Source: Yponomeuta sedellus
Taxonomy: Eukaryota; Arthropoda; Insecta; Lepidoptera; Yponomeutidae
Direction: 5' to 3'
Length of the DNA stretch: 64,000 nt
NCBI GenBank assembly: GCA_934045075.1
Contig: OW203722.1
Coordinates: 16,294,986 to 16,358,985 of the forward strand
The position numbers were made by a program, and so were the translations under genes. The notes under the pieces were generated by a model, which had not been told where the DNA came from, did not search any database, and saw only the letters and a program-made list of their open reading frames with translations. Positions 32,690 through 42,860 of this stretch are shown in pieces. Position 1 is the stretch's first letter. Every line of letters begins with the position of its first letter.

Positions 32690-33150
32690 CATACTTAAGC
32701 GTTTCAAATTTTAAATCCGCAAGCGCTCGTGGACTAGGCGAACCGAGTCATTGGAATCAATCACTTAGTTAAGCAACAACAGGCGCGGTCAGGTACGGGA
32801 TGGGTGAACGTCCCGTGACTATCGCTAGTGGCATTTTTCCGAGCGTTTCCGTGCTTCGCAAGGCACATTAAGCCGTTGGTGCCGACTGTCATATAATGGC
32901 AGTCATTAAGCCATGTCAGAGGCCTTATGGGCGGCTTGATAACTTCTGACAGTAAGGCCCGCCACTGTCTTACAATCCTCCACCAACCCGGACTTGGCCC
33001 CCGTAGTGGAGTATGACCTAAGCTTCCTGCGATGCAAGAAAAGACCCGTGCCCCAGCTGTGTGGACATACAAGGGTTGATAACAAATCCGCAAGCTACAT
33101 GTTCACTCTCTGAGAGAAGGTCTCTGCCAACCCCCGAAACGTATAAAAAC
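32690..33150 (+). mobile_element. SINE-1 copy split by LepB
   Basis: CCTTCACATACTTAAGCG and AAATCCGCAAG on the left continue on the right at CTACATGTTCACTCTCTGAG, GAGAAGGTCTCTGCC. This is a SINE-1 body cut in two by the next feature. Confidence 0.6.
32724..33083 (-). mobile_element. LepB dispersed element, full length with 11-bp target duplication
   Basis: AAATCCGCAAG stands at 32713-32723 and 33084-33094, defining a 360-bp element from CGCTCGTGG to GTTGATAAC. In minus sense it starts GTTATCAACCCTTGTATGTC. It has no reading frame of its own and no clear tRNA boxes. The duplication length suggests insertion by LINE machinery. Eight other full or partial copies lie in this window. Confidence 0.8.
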
Positions 33151-35946
33151 TTACCTTCACAATAGGCATGACGAAAGATTTTTAAATCCACTTCCATAAC
33201 GTGGTGACACATTTATCATTTACAAAAAAAAACTATATTTCAGTAATAAACTAAAGATTAACGAAGTATACCAATGTTTACCTAAGCGTGACATCACGCG
33301 GTGTGGTTAGTGTTTCAGTTAAAATGGCTGAAAGTAGTATTACAATCTTTTATTTTATCGATAATATTCGTCGTCACGCCTATCGTTTGTAAAGAATCAT
33401 CAGAGCGCGAATCCTACTAAAGGAAATCTTACAGAAGGGCGCAAACCTCTCCTGTATTACGCAGTGCATTGGACACCGTTTCGAAATTATGGTTCTTACC
33501 TCTAGTTGCCATTTAGCCACAGACAAGCACATAAAGATGCGACCTAAGCACCAGTGAGTTTGTCGCCAAATCACCGCAGTAACTACCCTCGTCTCCGATC
33601 ATGACGGTAAGCCTTTACGACTTCCTCTGGACCTGGCAGTGTCCGAGACTATATTCAACTTGCTTTCGTAGTCACCGTAAGACTCTCAAATTCCAATGAG
33701 ACTCGCTATCGAATTCAAGACTAAATATTGGGGATAAGAATGAATATGCTATTATTATTACATTCTTTTTTATACCAATTAAGATAGTACAATTGGCGGG
33801 CTTAACAGTAAATAGAATTTTATTATAGCCAACCAATAGGTAATGTGGAGAAGGGGGTGGTAGTGCCTATCAGTGAAATTATATTTTTAATGTAATTATC
33901 TTTTAAAATTAAACAATAGTCTCGCATTGGATATTTTATATTTTACAGTTGAAAATCTCACATTCAATATTGTACAATTATTAATGGTTAACGTACATTG
34001 CTATTGCAATTTAGTAACAACGAGAGCTGCAGTCATGCAATACAGTCATGCAGCTGCAATCATGCAGCTGAACTAAATATAATATTTGCAAACATACATG
34101 ATCTCAATCTTCTATCGCAGAGAGGCAGGCAGAGACTAAAGTTAGCCATTACCAAGCAATCCTGAATTATGGCCTTCCACGCCTGAAGCTCTGTTAAAGA
34201 CTACATCTTGCCCCAAAATCGTTTTCGAATGACTCACCGGTAGCAGGAAACGTAAAACAATTGCAGTACGCCACCAAAACACGTAGCTCGTTCATTCAAG
34301 TCGTTACCACATCACCACTCTTAGTCGACCTTCCACGCTTTGTCTTAAGCTTAGTTTTCAGCGGTCTCCGTTGGTTTGGTTTATAATAAGACGGGGCGCG
34401 TCTAGCCAGTCATTCAGGCGGTCGTAGCCACATCAGCGGTTCCGATCGGTTCATTTGCGGACACTGGCATACAATGTTACACTTAGCTTCCTTTGTTAAC
34501 TACCGAAGAAAATGCTCTCTTTTCGAATACGATTTCATGCAGATAAAGTAGTAAATATCTCTCGGCCTGTCTTCAAATGTTTTATGTATTAACGCGAGTT
34601 TTTAGAAAGCGAAGGAGGCATAGTGCCGCCCTCTTGCCCGCCCTAAGCGTGTTTGCGTCGGGCGTATCAAAATAAATGCCCGTGTTTTACTTATATTCTT
34701 GACTTATATTTCAAAATTCGCTGCTGCTCAGGGCATATTAATACGAGCTCTTAAACACCGCTACATGAATAATTAGCTTCTCCCCTGCTCTCTTATCGCT
34801 AAACACTGGCTTTGCATTTACAAAGTCGTTCTTTTCGCTTTATTGAGGATAATACATCTCGTCTCCGCTCCGTTCTGATTAATGGCTTCGACTTCGGGGC
34901 AACTTTGTCACTGATAGCTAAGAATAAAAGACTTGAGAAGACTAATTCGTTTTTTATGACGGCTTCCCGGAGGCGTAGTTTTTTTTTTGCGTCAAAATCA
35001 AGGATGTTCTTGGTTAAAATTCGTCTTTCTGAAACATGACTCAGAAAAAAGATTTCAAAGTGTTTACAATCCGACTGCGCAAGTGATGTTCAGAACTGGT
35101 AATAGATCTTATAAAATACCGCTGTGTAGTAGTTTTCGTAAACGTAAACACTAAAATATAGTGATATAGTACATTTGAATACATATTGTACTATATGTAT
35201 ATTTATTAACAGAAAATATTTTTCCATTTCATATAACCTCCCACTTGGTACGATAGCAAAAAAGTCAGCGGCCCCCAGTTTTTTGTATGTAACATCCGTC
35301 AATCTCATTCTATTAGTTGAAATGTAGCCTATGTCATCTGGACCATAGCAACGAGTCTATTAAAATTTCATCACATACATACGTTCATGCAGGCAAACAA
35401 ACATACAGAAATACATAAATAAATTACATCATAATCCTTACTTTTGGCTTTTTGGCTCAACCCTTTTTGCCTTGTAGGTAAAAAGACAACGAATTTGGAC
35501 TCTTTGAGTGAAACCTCTTTTTTAATACATTGATAGATTATTGACCTTTAACGTGACGTTCTAATCAAAAGAAGAAACATTGGTTCTTCTTTTAAACTCT
35601 GACGTGACAGAAAAACTGCAAGAGATTTCAAAAGTCAATAGTTTCTTAGAAAACATTTATTTATATTGTTTTTAAAAAATATGATAGAAACCGTTATAAC
35701 AGCACTTTGTACCTGTAAGTCTGAAGAATCTCAACATCATACATACTATTTATAATTTATTAACAGCTTTAGTGCAACTTCACTAACATTTCAATAAACA
35801 TTTTCAGTTATACTTTTGACCGGAGAATCATCGGCCCAAAATGCTATCAGTAAAGGACAACACCGTTTCGCGGTTAGTTGAAGTTGGTTATTTTATTTGA
35901 TCAGCGAGAACCTACATGAAACCTCATTTTGACAAATCATGATTTT
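33151..35946. other. Long gene-poor tract
   Basis: No exon could be supported, although the missing first exon of the downstream protease-like gene may be here. 33765-33830 looks like an antisense LINE-B tail (GTACAATTGGCGGGCTTAAC). 34030-34070 has a short TCATGCAGCTG tandem. 34440-34900 is GC-richer and repeat-free. Confidence 0.35.
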
Positions 35947-36122
35947 ACACTATTTTTATTTTTAATGTACGTAATACAGAGAATATTGTAAAGAGGTTCG
36001 AAATTTCACTGATGCCGTGAGTCACCCATTGGCTCAATTGGTAGAGCGCTGGTACGGATAGCCAGAGGTTGCGGGTTCGAATACCGGCATGGGTGAAATT
36101 TTTAGCCTCTAAATAGGTTTTT
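35947..36122 (+). mobile_element. tSINE insertion 5, single unit
   Basis: The 13-bp duplication AAATCATGATTTT lies at 35934-35946 and 36123-36135. It starts with the inverted scrap ACACTATTTTTATTTTTAAT, then sense sequence from TACGTAATACAGAGAAT through the tRNA-like module to AAATAGGTTTTT. Confidence 0.85.
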
Positions 36123-36174
36123 AAATCATGATTTTGTCATGAAGTAACTTCGCTTATTAAGATAAATTTCACTG

Positions 36175-36275
36175 ACTCACGCCTGTTTGCCACCGTTTGC
36201 CACGATCCTGCCAAACACCATTTGCCTTATCAACTTACACTAATCGTTGCACGCACGCACAACGTTCTTAGGTAG
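36175..36275 (-). mobile_element. LINE-A 3' end, short
   Basis: ACTCACGCCTG, then TTTGCCACGATCCTGCC and GTTGCACGCACGCAC follow the antisense LINE-A end. It lies about 300 bp upstream of the first located exon. Confidence 0.55.
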
Positions 36276-36599
36276 GTACTTTTTAACCGCCTTCAAAAGA
36301 GGAAGAGGTTCTCAATACTTGGAAAATCCTTTTTTTGATAGCGTAGACTGCACATGTGGTCATAGTCACCAAGTTATAATATGATTATGAGATTCTGAAG
36401 AAATCAATGGAACTCGTAAAATTTCAACTCCTTTTATAAATTTCATGACTTCGATAGAATTTTTTTTGGGTTTATCTCAAGCCAAAGTTGAATGAAACAA
36501 AATATAGTGTAATGTCTTACAGTGACATAAAATGTGCACATTATGTGAATTAAACCAAATGCAATGGACCGAATTTCTAATGCCGTCATGTTGTTTCAG

Positions 36600-36830
36600 G
36601 CGTTTGTCTACTACCCAGACGAATCCATAATCGACGTATCAGGCGAGAGGTTCCTGCAGAGCGCAGTTCTGATCAAGCTAGAATGGCTCATCAGCGCGAG
36701 TATCGACCCACAAATCAGCGGTGACATGGTGATGGGATTCCCCGAGAAGACCTTAATGGCGAGAGTGGGCGCCATCACTATTGACTCTAAATTCACATTC
36801 AACGAAGATGACGAGGAGCAAGAAAGAGAG
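36600..36830 (+). CDS. Protease-like protein (serine protease homolog), exon with the former His region
   Basis: This exon is bounded by an acceptor TGTTTCAG (to 36599) and a donor GTAGCA (36831) and holds 77 whole codons (phase 0). It encodes the N-terminal barrel of a chymotrypsin-fold domain: AFVYYPDESI, then SAVLIKLEWLISASID, which lines up with the usual GGSLIxxxWVLTAAHC. The catalytic His and the neighbouring Cys pair are absent. The exon ends in an acidic run (NEDDEEQERE). A preceding exon with a signal peptide is expected but was not found within about 3 kb. The domain call rests on alignment by eye together with the next three exons. Confidence 0.75.
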
Positions 36831-36845
36831 GTAGCAAAATTTGAC

Positions 36846-37190
36846 CGCATTGGCTGATCAGACGGTGACTCGATGCTTAACTACCAACACAGAGGACGTG
36901 GGTGCAATTCCCGCTAGAAGCCGACGTACTTGATTGCGTGTCACCGCAATAATTAACTGCAAATGAGAGAGAGAGAGAGAGAGAGAAATTATTCAGTGAC
37001 TAACGTACATTTGTGAATTTATAGTAGCAACACCCGCTAACTGTGAAGCAATACGTCGGGGGGAATGCTGGGTGTAGCAGTTGTTCACATACCTCAGCGC
37101 CTAAAATTGCCAATCAGTGGTGGGCAATTGTCTCTCTCTCTCTAAAGAAGGCCTGTGCCCTACATTGGGACGTATACAGGCTGCATTATT
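36846..37190 (+). mobile_element. SINE-1 copy in intron 1 of the protease-like gene
   Basis: The head has a box B-like GTGGGTGCAATTCCCGC. It is followed by (GA)n at 36964-36987, then CTAACTGTGAAGCAATACGT, CCTCAGCGCCTAAAATTGCC and GGCCTGTGCCCTACATTGGG. It lies in the same orientation as the gene and fills most of the 492-bp intron. Confidence 0.7.
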
Positions 37191-37322
37191 ATACTAACCA
37201 CTACTAGGAAATATGTTTTTGTTCTACCAATATATTTAATTTTATGCAAAAATTTCAGTTCTGTGATGGAGAAGCGCTAGTGGAAAAAGCATAGCTCTGG
37301 TAACAGGTCTCATCCTTTTCAG

Positions 37323-37496
37323 GTGGTGCAAGTGGTACGCCCGTTCGGGCATAGCCCTGACAAGGCAGTCAGTACGGACATCACATTGCTGAAGACTCTT
37401 CTGCCGTTCCTTTCGTCGTCGGCCGTCGCTGTAGCAAACATGAATATTATGCTTGCTTCGTTGTCGGATAGAATCTGTTCTATTCTCGTATTTGTT
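37323..37496 (+). CDS. Protease-like protein, exon with the retained Asp motif
   Basis: Acceptor CCTTTTCAG and a strong donor GTGAGT (37497) bound 58 codons in phase 0. The sequence VVQVVRPFGHSPDKAVSTD, then DITLLKTLLPF, matches the DIALL segment that carries the catalytic Asp in S1 proteases, so this member of the triad is kept. The exon ends RICSILVFV, equivalent to the strand before the GWG motif. An earlier GT at 37431 would cut the domain short and is less likely. Confidence 0.75.
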
Positions 37497-37512
37497 GTGA
37501 GTATTTGATTGA

Positions 37513-38039
37513 TTATATTTTTTTAATGCACTAACCCGTGCTAAGGACAATTTTAAAAACCTATTTAGAGGCTGAAAATTCCACCCATGCCGGGACTCTG
37601 CTAAAGACTAGCCAGAGGTCACGGGTTCGAGTCCCGGCATGGGTGGAATTTTTCCCTTCGGCCACTTTCGAAACTGGTTTCGAAACTTTGGTTTCCAAAG
37701 TGTGTAGAAGAGTGGTGTACTTATTCCCGTAACTAATGTAGAAATACACCGATACTTCCGCCTTGGAAGTCCGGACTACGGATTTCCAAGGCGGAAGTAT
37801 GCTGAGGTAGAAGATTTCATTTCATTTGTCCTATAAAAAAAATTGTTTTGTGCATACCCTTGATCCATGAAAGCGTTTCAAAAGAGGATTTTATATTCTG
37901 TATTGGAAACCTGCTTCGAAAACAGAATTATTTTTCTTTTTAGGAAACCTTGTGTCGAATAAAGAAAAATCATTCGATTTTCGAAGCAGGTTTCCAAAGT
38001 GGCCGAAAGGGAATTTTTAGCCTCTAAATAAGTTTTTAA
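37513..38039 (+). mobile_element. tSINE insertion 6, just inside intron 2
   Basis: The 13-bp duplication AGTATTTGATTGA lies at 37500-37512 and 38040-38052. The left copy overlaps the splice donor (GTGAGT starts at 37497), so the insertion is 16 bp past the exon end. The left part is inverted (TTAATGCACTAACCCGTGCT onward). The sense part starts inside the tRNA-like module and ends TAAATAAGTTTTTAAA. It is interrupted by the MITE at 37654-38010. The donor site itself remains intact. Confidence 0.85.
37654..38010. mobile_element. hAT-like MITE nested in tSINE
   Basis: The 8-bp duplication GAATTTTT lies at 37646-37653 and 38011-38018. Terminal repeats CCCTTCGGCCACTTTCGAAA and, inverted, CCTTTCGGCCACTTTGGAAA differ at two positions. 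Inside is a smaller palindrome (37753-37799). No coding frame. The 8-bp duplication fits the hAT superfamily. A fragment of the same family is at 16071-16187. Confidence 0.8.
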
Positions 38040-38678
38040 AGTATTTGATTGAGTTATTTTGTGCTCATATTGGTAATATTTTAATTGTGCATCCGACCTT
38101 TTTTTTTGAGGCACATGTTGGCAATTTCACAAAATGTAAATATGTCGGCATAACATAATTTTCAAATCTATATTATTATTGGTCATTATGCTAAAAATAA
38201 AATTCCTCGAAAACCCTAACAATCCGTCATTCCCACAGTAGGTACTTGCTTTTGTTAACGATTACAAATTCACGATAGACTCATGAAGTTTTTTAAAGAG
38301 CTTATACCTGAGATTGTTTAATGGAGTAGACCTACTTCGCACTTTATAGCAACCTCTCAACAACTTTTACTTTGGGAAAACTTTGAAATCGCGCAAAACT
38401 ATTAGATGTTGAATACTAATCTTGCCCCTGTGGCTTAAAATAATATATGGAATAAATGTTTTTTTGTGATATTTCAAAGGTTGTCTCATAATAAAAGTAG
38501 TTTGTATTGCCGAATAAAATCCCGTTTTCTGTTATATACGGGTATACACCAGAAAGACCACACCTTATAAAAACGAAAGTACCACTCTGTTGATTTTTTC
38601 AAATTCTATGGACTCATTGAAGCTTTTAGAAAGACATTTTAATAGGTACTCGTTTCGTTTTATTACATTTTTTTGCAG

Positions 38679-38840
38679 CAAATCAAGGGCAATTCTGAAG
38701 AAAGATCCCTGATCGAGATTCCAGTTGAGATGCAGAAAAACAAAGAGCAATGCGGGCCTGACTTCAAAGAGGACCTGATGGCGTGCGGCGACGACTCTGA
38801 ACAAAGCAAGACTATCATCGACGAGAACCATTACTGCCAT
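38679..38840 (+). CDS. Protease-like protein, exon before the Ser motif
   Basis: Acceptor TTTTTTGCAG and donor GTATGT (38841) bound 54 codons, phase 0. It encodes QIKGNSEERSLIEIPVEMQ, then CGPDFKEDLMACGDDSE and DENHYCH. The last Cys is the one preceding GDSGG in active proteases. The position that sets trypsin-type specificity, six residues before Ser, would be His here. The run MACGDD corresponds to the MxCAG region of S1 enzymes. Confidence 0.75.
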
Positions 38841-39042
38841 GTATGTTCCAATTTCGTCCCCATGTTCAAGAGATGTCTTGGCAAATTTTTAGACAACTAA
38901 TTGTGAATGATTGCACCACATATTTAAAGTAATCTACTTAAAAATATTTAATAGTAAGAAATACCAACTAGTAACAAAATATTAATGAAAATAGTTAAAA
39001 TACGGAAAATTACTTTCCATTAACTCTACTAAAATAATAAAA

Positions 39043-39075
39043 AAATACATACATACATAACCTCACGCCTAATAA
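39043..39075 (-). repeat. Tiny LINE-A end remnant in intron 3
   Basis: ACATACATACATAACCTCAC, then GCCTA, is the antisense tail junction of LINE-A. Nothing more of the element is present. Confidence 0.5.
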
Positions 39076-39410
39076 AAAAAATACCAAGAACAATATACCA
39101 TTTGTGACTTTGATCATATTTTTAAGAATACTTTATTTCTTGCTTGAAACACGTATCTGCAATGACATACTATTGTAATACAAAGTACGTGAATCTTAGA
39201 TAACTTTGATGATTTACTTACGTCCGGTGGCACCCCAATCCAGTGTAGTTCTTGGCCTCATTACCATTCTACTTAGATTTCTCTCAGTTCATTCGTTTTA
39301 GGTAGCCTCCTCATCTCAGCCGTTGACAATTACTGGTGTGCAATAAAAAGTTCTCTATTTTTCTTACAGTTTCTAGTTTCAATAATTTAAATCTACAATT
39401 ATTTATCTAG

Positions 39411-40169
39411 GGTAATGCTGGAGGACCCCTGATATGCGAAGGCGAAGTCGTGGGCATCCAGTCTTACATCAACCAGGTTTGCCACCAGCCGCACTTGTTC
39501 AATCTATTCTCCGGGTGGAACGCCTTCATCAACTGCGGTATCGAAAAAGGTTGCAAAGACAATTGCCGTAACATCTGCGGGTCCGTCCACAAGGATGAAA
39601 ACAAATCTCCCACTGAGACTATCGAGATAACCAGCTTCTTACATTCCGAAGCGGTCGAGTCTACTGATACGGCCAATGTCACCACAGTGAGTGTGAGTAC
39701 TACCACATCGACAACAGCAGAGCCATCAACTTCGCCCACCACTGAAGCCACGACACCAAGCACCCCCGTACCGACTAACGCTACGGAAACTACAACTACC
39801 ACCACTGAAAGTACTTCAACAACATCAACAGCCACAACGGAACTGGTTACTACTACGAGTACTTCGACAAGCACTTCAACGAGCACGACTGCGTCGACCG
39901 TCATGACGTCACCTGAGACTATTACCCCTCCTTCTACACCGTCTACACCTTCGTCAACGCACAAGGAAGAAGTAGAATCAGTAGTAGTAGTAATTACAAG
40001 GCCCGATGCTAACCCGAGAAACCCGAAAATTGCAAGCTTTTCGGCTGTGAAAAAGGACCCGAAAATTGAGGATTTGACCGGCCGAAGGAAGAACGCTATG
40101 AACTCTAGCAGCGCACGCTACTTGAATGGATTGTTGATTATTTATCTTAACTTAGTTGTTGCTATTTAA
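39411..40169 (+). CDS. Protease-like protein, last exon: dead Ser motif, mucin stalk, GPI-type tail
   Basis: The exon follows acceptor TTTATCTAG and reads GNAGGPLICEGEVVGIQSYI. In active S1 proteases this is GDSGGPL, so both the catalytic Ser (to Ala) and the Asp before it (to Asn) are changed. After a Cys-rich end (GCKDNCRNICG) about 110 residues are dominated by Thr and Ser, with many TST/TTT repeats, suitable for dense O-glycosylation. The last residues, NSSSARYLNGLLIIYLNLV, are a small-residue site followed by a hydrophobic end with no charged residue after it, as in GPI-anchor signals. The stop is TAA at 40167-40169. The located exons give 441 residues. A surface-bound, non-catalytic serine protease homolog is inferred; its ligand is unknown. 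Confidence 0.85.
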   Translation, partial: GNAGGPLICEGEVVGIQSYINQVCHQPHLFNLFSGWNAFINCGIEKGCKDNCRNICGSVHKDENKSPTETIEITSFLHSEAVESTDTANVTTVSVSTTTSTTAEPSTSPTTEATTPSTPVPTNATETTTTTTESTSTTSTATTELVTTTSTSTSTSTSTTASTVMTSPETITPPSTPSTPSSTHKEEVESVVVVITRPDANPRNPKIASFSAVKKDPKIEDLTGRRKNAMNSSSARYLNGLLIIYLNLVVAI

Positions 40170-41100
40170 ATTGTATTTTTGGTTATGTCGTTGTTTAGTC
40201 CAAATTTCGTTTTAGTAAAATAGTTTTCTTTACATTTTATAAGCTTTTTCTTTCGTAGATATTAACGGAAGTTTCGGCAAAGTTTGAGGAATAAGTAGAG
40301 TTAAGTAAGGTTGCACGCTTCGCGCCTTCGCGCTGTTGTCCGTAATAGCATTAACAAGTTTCCAGACCGTATTGAGCGGGATTTGTTCAACATGAACAGA
40401 TTTTATGCATGGGCGAGTAAAGATGATTTAAAAACCATCGACGGCAAGGAGTCTTTGTATTTCCTGTGCCTTAAAAAGCTATGAGTATGAGTAGCTATAT
40501 CTGGAAAGACATAGCAAAACGAATCTTACCGAAAAAACAATACGCAGAATCATTAGCTTCCAACCTATTGTCCCATTATGCAGTTTATATAACTATGACC
40601 TCAATTCGGTAAAGTGAACAAAACTAATGCCTAAACATTATTTATAAACATATTATTTACCAAAATAGAGATAAGCTTAGGTACTAAAACTTGAAATCAT
40701 TTTATCATTATTTATTAAACGACTTCGAATAAGCAACATTTACCGTATTTCATATTTATGCTAGATAAAGATAATGCGGTCAAGTTGTAAAAAAATACAT
40801 TTATCATTGGTAAGCTTATTTGCTAAATGCAATCTTACAGTTATTTCAAAAACACGTTTAAACATACATACATTGCTACGATTCAACATTAATATATTAA
40901 TAATAAAGAAATCCATAGGTAAAATTATTGGTTCCATAACTCGGGGTTATACAACAGTGCCTTTAATAGTTATTTGCTAAGCATAGGTTACTTATGTAGA
41001 TGTGATTGGAAGGGCCGGCAAGGGATGACCCAGGCCGCCAGCGAAGGGAAAAATTGTAATCGCCAGAAACCGGCAAGCGCGTTGGCAGCGACTAACAAAT
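40170..41100. other. 3' flank of the protease-like gene
   Basis: Probably includes the 3' UTR. No clear single polyadenylation signal stands out close to the stop. No further gene was seen. Confidence 0.35.
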
Positions 41101-41120
41101 GTTGATTAAGCGAAAATAGT

Positions 41121-41335
41121 TTGTAAGGATCGCAGTAGTTAGCAAACTCGGGTCCTCCGCCTACCCCTTTGTAAGGATTGCAGTAGGTAGCAAACTCGGG
41201 TGCTCTGATGCCTACCCCTTTGTAAGGATCGCAGTAGGTAGCAAACTCGGGTGCTCTGATGCCTACCCCTTTGTAAGGATCGCAGTAGGTAGCAAACTCG
41301 GGTCCTCTGCCTACCCCTATATAATACAGGCGTGA
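41121..41335 (-). repeat. Four-unit minisatellite grown from a LINE-A tail
   Basis: Units start at GTAAGGAT 41123, 41171, 41222 and 41273, so periods are 48, 51 and 51 bp. Each holds GCAGTAGGTAGCAAACTCGG and CCTACCCCTTT. The block ends in the antisense LINE-A terminus (ATACAGGCGTGA). The regular minus-strand frame across it is produced by periods divisible by three. Confidence 0.8.
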
Positions 41336-41758
41336 ATTTGATATATACATTATGTATGTTGATAATTTATTTTATCAATTCCTATTTTTTCCTTGAACTT
41401 TATCAAGTTATATTAAGTCTAGACAGTGACTGGACCCATTTAAATGCCCTGGAAAAGACTTTAACATAATGCTACGTCGCAATAGGAAAAAATGTTACGC
41501 TGCAGTAAAATTTACTGAAAAATTAACCAAATTAACTATTTTGTCACAAAAAAATAATGAATAGCTTTAAAATATATGGTTTCCACTATAAAATTAATTG
41601 TGACATGCTTTGCTTTGTAATTTTCTACCAGAGAAAGCGCCTATGTGTTGCTTAATTTCACTGAAGTCTCATTTGTTGATAGTGTTTTCCTTTTACGGCT
41701 CCGGGTTAATAAATTTATAGATAAATGAAGATATTTTAATGAGAGGTAAAAAAAAATT
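41336..41758. other. No recognised feature
   Basis: AT-rich, no repeat or gene. Confidence 0.35.
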
Positions 41759-42376
41759 AAGACCATTTTCCCACAGTTGACATCTCTAAAATTATAGAGC
41801 AAACCATTTACTTATAAATTCAGAAGTTATTGTTGGATTCCTCTATTTTTATTTAATAGGTACGCCAACGGCCCTCTAATAAAACACTTAATTAGGGTAT
41901 AACAGTTTCAGCCTTATAAGGCTCACACAACATTCATAATTCGTTCTAGTACCTAGTAGTTAAACATGTGATAAACATAACTAGTCTTACTTCTAGACTT
42001 ATAAAACTGAAAAATATTTGACTTTAAAAAAATAAAATCAAAAATAATTAGAAAGAAATAGGAGACATTTAGGAACTTAACTTAAATGCTTGAGCAACAG
42101 TCAAAGAGTAATTTGCGGACTTTATCCTTAAAATTAATTTTCAAGTACACCCGTAGGTAACTGTCACTCAATGAACTTTCTTCAGGGAATTCAGGGGAGA
42201 GAGTATGGAAAGTTTTCAATTAAAGGTATCAATTTTAAAGATCATTTTCTTATAGTTACTATGCCTAAAATTATTCAGCGAACTATTTACTTTAAAGTTC
42301 ATAAGTTAGAGTTGGATTCGTCTATTTTTAAGCACACACGTAAGTAACTGTTACTCAATGAACTTTCTTCAGGGAT
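41759..42376. repeat. Diverged local duplications of unknown nature
   Basis: 41759-41850 and 42239-42330 align (ACCATTTACTTATAAATTCA vs ACTATTTACTTTAAAGTTCA; GTTGGATTC, then GTCTATTTTTA). 42141-42190 and 42332-42376 align (GTAACTGTCACTCAATGAAC, CTTTCTTCAGGGA). No transposon hallmarks are visible. Confidence 0.6.
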
Positions 42377-42714
42377 CTGGTACAGAGTATAGTTACGCGC
42401 ACGGTTATGATGTTCGTAAGTCCATTATTAGCATATCGGGTGGCAGACGGGCCGCTCTAATCCCCGAGGCCCGAACAATTTGCATTTTCACAACTTGCGG
42501 TTAAGTACACTTAACTTCCAAGTCTACAAGCCGAGTGTAATTTGTTTTAAAGACTTCCAGACTGTTAATGCCGGCGTTTTGAAGGAAAATGTTATTTATT
42601 TGGCCAGGGTAAAAGGTCGCGTAGAAAAGGCTCAATGTTATACCTAACTAATTATGTACTTACTTACCTACTGGAAGGCAAAAAGGGATTGTGTATGCGT
42701 AATATGTAAAAATG
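42377..42714. other. GC-richer unique patch, no gene
   Basis: 42430-42600 lacks recognised repeats and is not AT-rich. No exon found. Confidence 0.3.
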
Positions 42715-42860
42715 TAGTGTCACAGTGTTATAGATCTAGTCCGAATTGGCTTGAACGATTTTTATGGAACTTATTATGAAACTTTATATTTGAATTTGGA
42801 AGGTCTGAGAGAATAGGTCGTAGGCTAATCGATATGGTAAAACGTCGTTTGTGAATTATC
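42715..42860 (+). mobile_element. Helitron-like relic
   Basis: Shares GTGTCACAGTGT and GAATAGGTCGTAGGCTAAT with 31240-31350. Confidence 0.4.

Noticed and set aside
33306..33400. ATG followed by hydrophobic sequence as the missing first exon of the protease-like gene
   Set aside because: The hydrophobic frame (VLQSFILSIIFVVTPIV) is not in frame with the ATG at 33322 and has no in-frame start. No matching donor phase was found.
39464..39964. 166-codon Val-rich minus-strand frame
   Set aside because: It is the antisense shadow of the Thr/Ser-rich stalk codons of the protease-like gene.
40988..41350. 120-codon minus-strand frame with repeated EFATYCDPYKGVG
   Set aside because: It is produced by the 48-51 bp minisatellite derived from a LINE-A tail.
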